Below, in pieces: positions 1-11,491 of a DNA stretch of 64,000 nucleotides. The DNA lies in assembly GCF_005239225.2 (NCBI RefSeq), contig NC_133288.1, positions 7,583,035 through 7,647,034 of the forward strand, in the 5' to 3' direction. The translations under genes were made by a program, and so were the position numbers. How positions within the stretch are numbered: the first letter of the stretch is position 1; every line of letters begins with the position of its first letter. The notes below the pieces were generated by a model. It had not been told where the DNA came from. It was given only the letters and a program-made list of their open reading frames with translations, and did no database searches. Source of the DNA: Populus alba (lineage: Eukaryota > Streptophyta > Magnoliopsida > Malpighiales > Salicaceae).

Positions 1-351
1 ATATATTAAAGAAGAATTTAATATTTTGATCGGATCACGGTTAAGAATTATTAACTTATACGTAAGTGATATTTCTAATTTCCGATGAAAAGACCATTAA
101 AACTTCTTTAACACATCAAATTCGCGAAGCAGCTTACCTCAGGTAGGGTGTGTTAGGGGTGCTAATATCTTCCCTAACCACAACCAGTCCCTTACCCGCA
201 ATCTCTGACAAGACCAGTACATCCGGTTTCCTAGTAGCCCGCAATTAATTACTAGGTGGCGACTCCAACGTACGAATTCAAAGCAAACACAACAACGAGA
301 CTTAAATCGCCAGCCCGATGCCGCGCGTTGATTTTTTTTTGGGGTGCGACA
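1..351 (-). mobile_element. LTR-like repeat end, left copy (runs off window)
   Basis: Read on the minus strand, this segment starts TGTCGCACCCC at 351. It then passes through a poly(A) tract, a GC-rich stretch (CGCGCGGCATCGG), a segment containing GAGTCGCCACCTAGTAATTA, and one containing GTATTAGCACCCCTAACAC in the other copy (GATATTAGCACCCCTAACAC here). The same blocks in the same order recur on the plus strand from 62632. The TG start, the length beyond the window edge and the repetition suggest the 5' end of an LTR or a related terminal repeat. No gag or pol is visible here. The small reading frames inside it are not convincing genes. The class is inference, but the repetition is directly visible. 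Confidence 0.6.
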
Positions 352-705
352 CATACAATGAGAATATTAGTGTGTGAATATCTAATAAATACAAAACAAT
401 CTTCATTTCATACAATGGGAATATTAGTGTGTGTATATCTAATAAATACAAATCAGGGCAGAGCTAGTTTAAGATATTAGTGTGTACATATCTAATAAAT
501 ACAAAACAATCTTTATTTCATACAATGGGAATATTAGTGTGTATATATCATTTCATACAATGGGAATATTAGTGTGTGAATATCTAATAAATACAAAACA
601 ATCTTCATTTCATACAATGGGAATTTCATACAATGGGAATATTAGTGTGTGAATATCTAATAAATACAAAACAATCTTCATATATCTAATAAATACAAAT
701 CAGGA
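352..705 (+). repeat. Irregular 57-bp minisatellite
   Basis: About six full or partial copies of a roughly 57-bp unit are present. Its key parts are TACAATGGGAATATTAGTGT, GTGAATATCTAATAAATACA and AAACAATCTTCATTTCA. Some copies are truncated, for example near 541-560 and 618-635, where the unit restarts early, and one copy carries a unique insert near 452-475. The array begins directly beside the TGTCGCACCC end of the left LTR-like repeat. A short open frame crosses it and is a repeat artefact. Confidence 0.85.
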
Positions 706-1172
706 AAGTCTCGGAATTTGCAATCAGTGTACAAATAACTCGGAGCTCAAGCCAATTCAGAAGAATAACGGGAATATTAGTTTTGGACTTTTGACCACAT
801 GTATCTGTTCAATAACTTGTTTGAAAATTTATTTTACAATTCAAACTAGCTACCCATTGAAATCTCATTAAGCGATCAAACATGCATAATTGACTCTTTT
901 GTTATGGAGTCATGATAACCCCAGCTGTACAATTTGAAAATTCTTGGATAATCGATGACTCTTTTGTTAGCCAGAGTGTGCCTTTGATAATGAGTTGCGT
1001 GCTTTTATAAATATAATTTTTAATTAAAAATATATTAAAATAATATATTTTTTTATTTTTTATATTACCACTAAAACACACTTAAATATACTAACTTAAT
1101 ATTTTTCAAGTATAAAATAATTTTAAAAACATTTTAAAAAGCAAATTGGACCGATGACTCATTTAGAATCAT

Positions 1173-1214
<42 letters not shown>

Positions 1215-2159
1215 TATAATATTTAATTTTCAATCACCTCAATGCTCAAAAATACAATTAAAATAAAAATATTCAATTTAAAATACAATAAAAGAATACC
1301 AAATAACTCTATGTTAACCTGTTTACTTGCAATTCTGATTATGCACCTCATTAGATGTAACAATTTTTTATTTTCAAAATTATTCTTTATCACTATCTAA
1401 ATATATAAGATCTTTTTTATATCAAATAAAAAAAATTTAAAAAAAAGTGGCGTGCAGGATTAAATTTAAAAAAACTATTTTAATTTTTAAAAAATGTGAT
1501 TAAAAAAAGAGGCTTTTTTTTTTCAAGATAGATAAAAAGGCTGCAGTGTTTTGATTTGTTTGGCCCCCCACTCTAGCGAGAGGTTTATGGATAATTTAAA
1601 AGATTCAATTAAACTTGCTATTCTTTAGAGGTAATTGAGACCGTTATGAATTCTTTATCATATTTTGCTACCTAATTATATATTTTGTTTATACAATCAG
1701 CCCAACTATCACTTACGAAAATTCAATCCTTTTCAAATCAAATTTTAAACAAACCATTTTTATGAATGTATACAAAAAATACATTGCTTGTAATCTCTTG
1801 GGCAGAAGCAAAACTACTCATTATCCAATCTAATCTTGGGACAGATAAAATTTTGTTTCAACACCCAAAAAACAATATATGTGTGCAAGTGTTTATGATA
1901 CATTTTTTTGACACCAGGAAAAAATTATAATAGTAAATCAAAATTTGTATGTATATATTTAATTTAATAAATTGAGAATAATATATGATAATAAATAAAT
2001 AAATAATCTTAATAATAACTAAAAACTAAATTCAAAACTTGAGAGATAGAAGTGTGTCAAGATATATCATTTCGTAACATAAGAATTTTTTTATATCAAA
2101 ATATATGTCAACCAGGTGCATAAGACCTTTTTATTTTAATATCAAGTAACAATTTAAAA
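706..2159. other. Intergenic AT-rich DNA
   Basis: No gene is seen. The stretch holds an (AT)n microsatellite at about 1170-1207 and a decayed MITE-like AT-rich segment at about 1010-1140 (attaaaatAATATATTTTTT type). The remainder is unrecognised low-complexity sequence. Confidence 0.6.
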
Positions 2160-2709
2160 TAAAAAATAAAAAAAGGGGTAGTGTGTGGGATTGAATTAAA
2201 AAAGCATTCTTATATTTTTAAAGTATGATAACAAAAAAAAGGGTATTTTTTTAAGACAAGTAAAAAAAATAAATTTAAAAAATAAATGAACAATAAAATG
2301 ATATATTTTTTTAATTTTAAGATATTGAAAACACATTAAAAAAAATAATAAGCTAGGCATGTACCCACTCGCCTTACCCTTAAAAAGGCCCGGCTTATGA
2401 ACTAGGCCCATGAAAAGAGGTCTAGCCCACATGCCAGGTCGTTTTTTTCTTTCTATATTAGAGGGTGGACAACGTGTTGTCCTCCCTCTTTGTTTTTTTA
2501 TATTAAATGATATATGACATGTTATATGTTATATTATTGTTAAAAAAAACAAATAACATCGATAACTCATTTTTTGGTAGTTTAATTTTCTATGATAAAA
2601 AAGTCCTTAAAAAAATCAAGCTTTAGATTTTTTTTTTCCTAAAAAATTGTTTTTCAACCAAGTTTTTTATCCAAAACACCCTAAATACTTTAATAAACTC
2701 ATCTATAAC
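2160..2709 (+). repeat. Dispersed repeat, left part, interrupted by an insertion
   Basis: This segment contains GGCCCGGCTTATGAACTAGG, a palindrome-like GTGGACAACGTGTTGTCCTC near 2465, and a run ending AAACTCATCTATAACC at 2710. Related sequence at about 12300-12700 has the same order of landmarks: the taggcccat/ctagacctc type block, then a block around AAAAAGTC, then AAACTCATTTATAACC. It continues at 3489 after the hAT-like element. The class is unknown; it could be part of an old LTR element. Confidence 0.5.
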
Positions 2710-3187
2710 CAAGATTATCAATTTCGTTTTGGTTAGTGTTTTGTTTTTTCAATTGGAATGGAATGTTTCAGTTTTGACATGCTGTTTCAGGATTGTATTG
2801 TTCATATACATATATATATAAACATAATTCAATTTCAAGATAAATTAATTATAAATTATGCAATACAAATATAATGTCAAACAAATATAATTTAAAATTT
2901 TAAAATATTTCTAAATAGTCAAGATTAAATAGATCTTTAACTTAAAGTAATTCAACTTGAACAAAATATTATGAAATTAAAATGTTTTAACATAAATATT
3001 TTAAATATAAAGCTAGGTCAGTGTTATTAAGGCTAATGGGATCTAAAGAATCCCTTGTTTTGCTCAAATTCTTACAAAGTATAAAATTAAAAAAAGCAAC
3101 ATGAATATAAACCATATATATCAGTGATAAATCTATTCTTAAAAAAATTAATATCATTGTTAATGAAAATAGTAATGAAAAAGAGTC

Positions 3188-3246
<59 letters not shown>

Positions 3247-3479
3247 GGTGGTTTAATTAATTAAATTGAACCGTGATCAATTTAATTCAATCGCTTTTCA
3301 AGACCGGAACGGAACATGTGGAATGAAACTGAAACATTCCGGATGGAATTTAGCTGAAAAATCAGGTACGGACCGAGATTTAAAATGGGATGAAAATTAT
3401 TCTGTCTTGTTCTGTTTTTTAAATTGGTATGAAATGTTTCGATCATTTCAGACAAAATGGAATGAAATTGACAACCTTG
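2710..3479. mobile_element. hAT-like non-autonomous element with 8-bp target duplication
   Basis: The left end is CAAGATTATCAATTTCGTT. The reverse complement of the right end is CAAGGTTGTCAATTTCATT, giving an imperfect terminal inverted repeat of about 20 bp. Direct repeats TCTATAAC flank it at 2702-2709 and 3480-3487. An 8-bp duplication and a CA-starting terminal repeat fit hAT elements. The interior holds two GGAATGGAATG-type stretches, an (AT)n microsatellite at 3190-3243 and no transposase. An open frame at 3266-3526 crosses the right end into flanking DNA, so it is not taken as a gene. The related uninterrupted sequence at about 12565-12600 looks like an empty site. Confidence 0.72.
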
Positions 3480-4119
3480 TCTATAACCTCAAACAACCAA
3501 AAAATTCATCCAAGAATCCGAAATAAGAAAACCTTCCCTAGGTCATTTCTATCATCTTAGCAAGGAAGGATATAGGATACTCGAGTAAAACTCTCTTTAT
3601 AAAATAGAAATTGTCAACACTAAAATTGATCTTTTAATTACTGGAATCAATATCAACCAACATTTTCTCTCTCTACCATTGATAACTGGCAAGTCTTTGT
3701 TCTCTCTCAGATCAGAAATTAAAAAATATGAAATAGAAAGTTTTGTACCATAATGAATATTTTGCGACAACTTTGAAATTGTCACTTATCTTCCCTAAGT
3801 TTTTCACTTTTATCATTTATCTTTTAATTTGGCCTTATCTAAACAAAGAAAAAAAAGTAAGTGTCAATTTCACAATAAAAAGAATCATTTGAAGAGAAAA
3901 TAAGTTCATTGACAAAATTGAAAAAAACAAAACAAGGAAAAAAAAGTGTTAATTCATATAGAAAACATTTATGCATTTTATTTTATTTTATTTTTGTAAT
4001 TGTAATACATTTTTTTTTATTTGGTTACAAACAAACCTCAAATCAAATTATAAAAATGTACTAAAAGAGCTTAGCTTTTCACTGTAGCAATGAAGAAAAG
4101 CAAAGTACCTTTTCAATTT
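3480..4119 (+). repeat. Dispersed repeat, right part after the insertion
   Basis: This resumes the repeat interrupted at 2709 (TCTATAACCTCAAACAACC). It has landmarks shared with about 12580-12800, such as the (A)ACTCTCTTTATAAAATAGAA versus ACTTCTCTCATCAAATAGAA block and the TCTCTCTCT block. From about 3840 the sequence is unrecognised AT-rich DNA. No gene is seen. Confidence 0.4.
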
Positions 4120-5070
4120 GGTCCTTGAAATTTTTTAGGATTCTTTTTTAATTTCAAACTTTATTTTTTTTTTCAATTTTATCCTCCAACATTGTGTTCA
4201 CTAGGTATAAGACTTGATAATTTATTTTGATTTGTTTTGTATAGAATTATCTCAGTCTTATAATTTAGGTTGCGAGTTTTGTTGGTTAGCTATGTTGACT
4301 TAAGTAATTTTTTTTCTATTCTTTTTAATTTAATCATTTAACATTTGATTAATTGAGAATTGAAATTGAAATTTTTTTTATTTGCTTTCTATAGAATTAT
4401 CTTGGTCTTTCTGATTCAGTTTTGACGGATTAACTTGAGATGGCTAGGAGTATTTTTTTTATTCTTTTTTTTCAATTTAATCATTCAAAATTAGACTGAT
4501 TGTGAATTGAGATTTATAAATTTTTTTATTTTTTTTATTGGGTTATCATGGTTTTATGATTAATGTCCTAGGTGAGGGTGGTTGGCTTAGGTTTTTTTGT
4601 TATTTTTTTAGTTGATTTTTTTATATTTCATCCTTCAATATTAGGTTGATTGGGATTTAAGCTTTATAATTTATTTTGATTTGCATTCTATGAGGTTATC
4701 CTGATATCATAACTCAGGTCACAGGTTTGGTAAGTTGACTTTGGTTGACTAGAGTGATTTTTTGTGTTTTTTTTTTTAATTTCACCATTCAACATTGGAT
4801 TAATAGGAATTGAGTTTCATAATTTGTTTCAATTTGCTTTCTATAAAGTTATCTTGATCTTATGACTCATGTTTGATAGATTAACCCAAGTTGACTTGAC
4901 TTATTTTTTTAGTTGAATTTTATTTTTAATTTCATCATTTAACATTGAATTAATTGAGAATTGAGTTTAATATTTTTATTATTATTTTCTTTCTATAAAA
5001 TTATCAGAGTCTCATGACTTAGATAACGAATTTGATAGATTAACTCAAATTGATCTGAATCGATATAATA
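4120..5070 (+). repeat. Tandem array of a diverged ~150-bp monomer (about 6 units)
   Basis: Units begin near 4120, 4308, 4452, 4591, 4757 and 4903. Each runs from a T-rich tract through TTTAATTTCATCATTCAACA, TTGATTAATTGAGAATTGAG, then ATTTGCTTTCTATAGAATTA, TCTTGGTCT, a GACTCAGGT-like block, and GATTAACTCAAGTTGACTT. Units differ by many substitutions and small indels, so the array is old. A single related unit occurs at about 46000-46400, and a related inverted stretch lies at about 24400-25300. Such a unit could be an internal tandem region of a larger transposon. Confidence 0.75.
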
Positions 5071-5330
5071 TGTTTTTATTTTAATATTTTTTAAAAAAGA
5101 TGTTATCTTGATTTTTTAAAGTCAAGCTATATTTTTATTAATTGTTCAACTTTTTTTTTTAATCTATTAAGTCAATGAAATTATATATCAATCTTTATAA
5201 TTTTTTTTTACTAAAAATTAAATTAAAAATACTAGGATTTTTTTGACATTAAAAAAGAATAATTTGACGGACAACATAGCGTGTGCAATGATATAATAAT
5301 ATAGATATTGGAAGGAAATGTCAAATTGAG
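5071..5330 (+). repeat. Probable end of the same repeat element
   Basis: This AT-rich tail follows the tandem units and ends in GACGGACAACATAGCGTGTG and TATAATAATATAGATAT. It is read as the 3' end of the element that carries the array, by recollection of similar poplar repeats. No gene is seen. Confidence 0.4.
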
Positions 5331-5342
5331 AAATCAGTCAAT

Positions 5343-5391
5343 CACGTGGCTGCATAATTCCCCCCCCCCCCCCCCCCCACTTTGCTATTTA
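5343..5391 (+). promoter_or_regulatory. G-box, 19-base C tract and TATA-like motif without a gene
   Basis: CACGTG (G-box) is at 5343-5348, a run of 19 C residues is at 5360-5378, and CTATTTAAG is at 5384-5392. The spacing resembles a plant core promoter, but no credible reading frame follows within about 1 kb. It may be a promoter relic, or the promoter of a non-coding transcript. Confidence 0.25.
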
Positions 5392-7932
5392 AGTCCAGCG
5401 AAGAAAAATGCTAGCCAATTCAATACCTCCTACACGGCCACACCTACTGCAGTGGCATTTAATTCTTAGCATTCCAGAATGATTCGATTACTTTTTTTTA
5501 TTGTTCATTTGTTTTTTTCACAGTCGAGTATTTAGTTATGTTTTAATAGAAAATCTATATTTTAATTTGTTAAATAAACATCATGCAATTATATAAAAAT
5601 AATTATATTATTAATAAGAAAAATACATATTCAATATGACTCGCTTTTCAGAGTGTAACAATAGTTATTATCCATAAATTTTAGGAATCTAATGTTATCT
5701 ACCAACAGGGGATTCTTGTCCATTATTGTCTAAGTTTTAACTTTTAATACTTTTTCAGCTTTTAGTTTAATATATATATTTTTTCTCAATTATAATAGCT
5801 CATACCCTTATAAAATTTATATGTGATGATCATTTGCTACCCAATGATTTTGGAATTTAAGATGCAACATGCTGGGCTTGTCATAGTAAAATTACACAAG
5901 ATACAATATAAAAGGTAGGTTCTAGTTGTTAAGTGCATCAAATGTTAGGCTACTATCTAGTTTTGAAGGGTTTCTCATATGCTTAGTAATCGTTCTTAAA
6001 ATGTCAATATAAAGCTTACAAAGAATGAAGATAAAAACCCTGAATAATATTAAATTGACCAAATTGACTTTTAAATTTATAATTCCCTCTTTATTGGTTC
6101 CTAAATCTTTAACTTGTATTGTCTTGACTAAATTTTCAAATTATTTTTCATTTATTTTTTTTAAAAATTAAAAAATTAGATTAGGACACTTTATATAAGG
6201 TATCTTAGTGATCTTAAGTTTAAGAATTATTTAAACAATTATCACATGAGCTTTTCTATAGATATATGTAATATTTCTATATGAAATTCTAATACAAGTT
6301 GGTTCAGTATGCATTTCATCATGTGATAATTACCTATAATTTTTAGTTAATTATATAATTTTTTCATGATAATTTTTAATTTGAATGAAATAAAATTAAT
6401 ATTTTAAAACTTGATTATCACAAAAATAATAATATCAAGATGATTGTTATAAAATCATGGTTTTGATTATTTTTTATGAAAAATGGTTGTAACATTGATG
6501 TATTTTAAATGAAAAAAACCGTCTTTATTTTTTTTAAAAATACATTTTATAATTGAAAAATGAAAACTAGAAGAAAGAAAGAAAAAAGAAAATAGTTTTC
6601 TTTCACTCACGCAAGTATTTGAAAAATGAGAAATGCATAGAAAAGGGAAAGAGAAGTTACTATTGCTGACACATTTTGTCCACCCAAAACCCAAAGTGGA
6701 AGGCAACCATGACTGTTTTTATGGGCTATGACATTGGCAAGCCTACTTGTTCATATCTTTCCCACTATTGCCCAACCTGTGGACCTAAATGATAGTGAAA
6801 TCTGCTTCACATATCTCTTCTTACAAATAATTTTCAGACACAGAAAATCGTGGAGTCCGTGGTCGAAGTTCGTACGGTTGGACCACCAAGTTATTTTCTT
6901 ACAATTTAATTAATTCCTGACCAGTCCGTGCTTGGACCAACTAATCTTTCAACTTATTTGACTAAAATCTTCACACACAAGATCTAAAGAAGACAGATAT
7001 TGAGATTGATAAGTAATAATACTAACTTAGAAGAGAGAAAATGAGAGCTCCTTTTCAATTCAGCAGTTGAACCAAAGCCATTAGCATCATGAAAGTAGTG
7101 TGTACCTTAAGGGACTTTCCTTCCGCCAATGGAGATAAAACTAAGGCATGGCGTGGTCTGATCTTGAAAAGAAGCATAAAAAATAATGAAGTTTAAAATA
7201 AAGCAAAACAAGGGGAACTTTTGTACTCGAGGGGTGAAAAAAGGGGACCCCGCCGAGACAGAAACTCGTGGAATTCTCTGTCATTTAATTTGTCTTTTCA
7301 CGCAAGACACGTCATTTTCTCTCATCTCTTAAGCTTTCTGTTTACTGATTTGCACAGTCAAAAGATTATTAAAGACATGAAAAGGAGCTGTTGGGTGGGT
7401 GGTGGGTCGGTGGGGTTTCGTCCCTCAGTACGATTGACTGTACGGCATTTTATGGAGCTGCTGACATGGCTCCTAGCTTGGTTGTGGAGTGTGGACCCTA
7501 CTCTCATTGTTCCTTCCATTAACGCACCATAATTTATCTATTAGTTTTATCTAATGGATGGAAACTCTTGGATTACAAATCAAGAAAAATATAGTTAATA
7601 ATTTTGATGGTGGTAGGTAAGTTGATTAGGTTATAAATTTGTTTTTAAAAAAATTATTAGTTTAAGTTTTATAAATTTTCAGGGTCATTGAAGATTTACA
7701 TAATAATTAATTTTAAAATTTATAAAATTAATCAAAATATATAAAAATTAATTAAAATACCCATGTTAATAATAATAAAAACATATCTCATTCATAATTA
7801 TCTACTTCCCGAGTGTTTCATGCAATCACACTGCCAAATTACCCAACAAAAATCATTAAACAAAATCAATCAATGGACCCAATGCCACAATGATAACTTT
7901 AATTTTATGTTAATGAGTTTTACATGTGATAA
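5392..7932. other. Intergenic AT-rich DNA
   Basis: No convincing gene is seen. A 103-codon frame at 7221-7532 and others near 6467-6913 have no recognisable domain. They lie in slightly less AT-rich sequence with no supporting splice or family signal. Confidence 0.55.
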
Positions 7933-8090
7933 TAATTATTTTTAAAGTATTTTTTATTAAAATAATATATTTTTTATTTTTAAAAAATTATTTTTAATAT
8001 TGATATATTTAAACAATTTAAAATATATATAAAAAAATTATTTTAAACCAAAATTTTTTTAAAAAATTTCATTTGGAAACACAATTTTTT
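7933..8090 (+). repeat. MITE-like AT-rich dispersed repeat (copy)
   Basis: The order AAAGTATTTTTTATTAAAAT, AATATATTTTTTATTTTTAA, AAATTATTTTTAATATTGAT, ATATTTAAACAATTTAAAA, then TTTTAAACCAAAATTTTTTT and TTTGGAAACACAATTTT defines the family. The best-preserved other copies are at 26893-27063 and 29820-29985. It is non-coding. Confidence 0.6.
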
Positions 8091-11000
8091 TTCCAGCTAT
8101 ATATCAACTGATTTGACAGGAGTTATTTCATGAATAGCTAAGGGTGTAAGAAGATTATCTAATTTACTCCTCCTTTTTTTATTAGTTTTTATGTTTATTT
8201 CGTGCAGGCGATCATATAGGTACTCTACAATGGAGATTTAAAAACAAAAGTTGTTTTTTAAAAAAATTGGTTAAAAGAGAACCGATGACATTGTAGATGG
8301 AAGGAAAATGTAAGAGTTAGAAAGGACAATGTTGCTTTGTTTTGCAAGGAAATTTAATTCATGTTATTTTCATGCATAACCTAACCAGAAAAACCATTCT
8401 TTCAAGACAAGAAAAGAGATGAGGTACGTAAGCATTGGGTTATATTTTAGAATTCTAAAATATAATCAAATCCCTTTGAAATTAAGTAAAAATCCAAATC
8501 CAGCACTTGAAAAGGTCTAATTAATAATAATAATAATAAATAAATAAAACCCTCCTAGCTAAAAACCAAAGAATGCTTATAACCCTTTGACATTCCATTA
8601 ACAATCCAAAGGTTACTGTATATATGCACAGTCAAATTGATGCACTAGAGAGATTATTCGGTTCTACTTGAGCATACTTCTTCACGTAGTTTCACATAAA
8701 TAAATAAGAAATGCATAGAAAAAAAAAACATAAATAAATGGGAGTACATATATACTCAAAATAATTTTAATAGAGCTATATTTGCTATAGCCCACTGTTC
8801 CTATTGAAACTACCTTCTTTTCCAACAATTCTGTTTTTTTTTTTTTTTTTTTTTTTTAAGAAAAAGGGTGAATTTACAAATCAAAATAAAATATGAATAT
8901 TCATATTTTATATCTTTCTTTGACATTAAGTCTCTTCACTGTATTAATTATAAGAATAAGCTAGCCAATTAAAGCTTATAATATGAACGTTTTCAATTGA
9001 TCTAGATAAAAAATAAGCAATAAATATATCCTAAGAAATTTTGACTCAAAATTCTTAGTTTTTTTTTTTAAGTTTATCCCTTTAGATTTTATTATGATAT
9101 ATTTTTTATATCTACTCACAAGACATATTTATTATTTCGTAAGTTTTTTTATACATAGTAAAGATATAATTGGACAGTAGTTGGCTTATTACAAGGGTGA
9201 CATATACACATGTCATCGGCCGTTTGTCCCCTTAATAAGGGATTTGTTTTTACTTTTAAGTTTTTCGATATTTATTGAGATTGTGAAAAGATAGAGAACA
9301 GAAAATTGTGGCCTAACCTCCAATTATGTGCTTAAAACAACAAGAAAAATAATATGGAAACTTGCCGAACAAAAAAACATTCATTAATTTCATAAATCAA
9401 CTCACCAAACCATAACATCCTTGGCCAATCCGTCCAGTCATGGAAATGTTGACATTCTAACCTCAGGAATTCGTAGGTTTCTTCGCAACTTCGTTCATAT
9501 TTTGTGTTGGGTAATGTAATAGAAGTACTTGACTACTTGGTTTTTAAAAATATTTTTTATTTGAAAATATTTGAAAATATTTTTTATTTAAAAATATTTT
9601 TTAATTTTTAATATTAATATATAAAAACTATTAAAAAACAATAAAAAATGCATCAATTTTATTTTTTTTTTCAAGCTAAATATATTTCAAAAATGCAACA
9701 TGAATATTCCACAAGAAAATGCAACATGATTCCACAAGAAAATCAACCCCTTCTAACACTCAATTTGACAGCTATGGGAGCAATCATGTGTGGTTGAGGA
9801 CACACGGCTATACCATACGCGGTTTGGAGTAGTGTGAAAATGAAATTTTAAAATCGATGATTGAATAGACTTTAACACTAATTAATTAATGATTTTTATG
9901 TAAGCCATGCGTGAGAATCAACACATAATATTTTTCTTGTGAATATTAAAAAAAATCATACATGAAATTAAAACAATAATCAGATGACTATAAATAATTT
10001 GATAATTGACAGTTAGTTTCACTTGTGCTGTGTGAACCCACAGGTCCTGTTTTATATATATATAATTATATATAGTAATGTCTTAATCGAATATTCTTGT
10101 AAAATACTTAATGATAAATAATTTTAGTCGTTATTAAATTAATAATCATTATAGAGATTAGTTGGATGATCAAAAGGTATTGGATATATTATTATTCACT
10201 ACATTCAAAAAAACACAAATTTTAATGCGATCTTCACGTTCCTTTTAGTATAAGAGATTGCGTATAATATAATGGTTTTTATATAGTTTATTACGATCAA
10301 ACATTTTAATATCCAAAGGGTATTCGATACGCAAGAGTCTTAGGATTACGACTATGCAAATGTTTTTAATATATTATTAAATGATGTATTATAAGAAAAA
10401 CGAGATTGTGAGTTAATGTAAGTAATTTGTTTTTTTAATGAATTGGAAAAACACCAGAAGGCATCGAAAGGCTATGTTTTCCTTAACATATGGGCAATAG
10501 ATTTAATTAAATAAATTAATGATTATGTAATTTTCTAATGATTTTAAAAAGATTTAAATTTATAACTATTAAGAAATAAGTTTAAAACCTGGTTAGTTAA
10601 GGTATCTCTTATAATTATGTGATTTTAATTAAATAATGTGATGATATATCAAATATGGCAGCTGATAAGTAAAACCAAAGTGTGTGTGCCATGGAATTTA
10701 CTAGCTTATTTCCTTTATTCCATGCAAGTTCTCTTGGGTGTTCTTTCTTCGTGTCTTTTCAGGACTAAATTGGGTGTACTTGTATGGAAAAGAAGAGTAC
10801 TTCCAGAAGGGGGGGACGAAACCTGCTTGTCCAAACATAGCCAAGTCAAAAGCTTGGTTAGAAACAGACTTTTATCGGAATAAGAAAAATCAATAGTCAA
10901 ATCCACCAAGCAACTTGGCAGAGCCTTACGTTCGACCAAAGACTTGGAAGAGATGCCATGGATTTTTCTTAGATGAAATTAAAATTATATTACATTCTCA

Positions 11001-11431
11001 ATAGTAATCAATTGACCTCAGAGTAGCATCTTGTCCTCTTTTATTCTGGTTTTTCCTTGAAATTTATTTATTTTCTTAACCTCATTTCTTACTTTTCTTT
11101 TTAGTTTATTAAAAAACTTTGGTTGTTTTGGTATTGCAAGATAAAATCATGTAATATAATTGTTGATTCGAGTGTATTTTTACGCAAGACAGACCCCAGT
11201 ACAGACTATCATCTTCTTTATTATTTTCCTTGATGTTCTCAATAATTAACTCATCATTCAATAATTCTAAAGTTGCCTTCTTTTTTTCTAATAGTTCAAA
11301 AGGTACTTAAAATTCATTGTATGTTCAACTCTTTGATTAAAATATACAATTGTTGAACACCTTCATTTTCCAAGTATTGATTCAAATTTTCTAAAATCAT
11401 ATTATGCATAGATTTAATTTTACAATGTAAA

Positions 11432-11491
<60 letters not shown>

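Noticed and set aside
139..480. Short frames on both strands inside the left repeat and minisatellite
   Set aside because: They cross the repeat boundary and the array, have no domain, and match no family.
7221..7532. 103-codon plus-strand frame
   Set aside because: No recognisable domain, no promoter or splice context, and atypical amino-acid composition.
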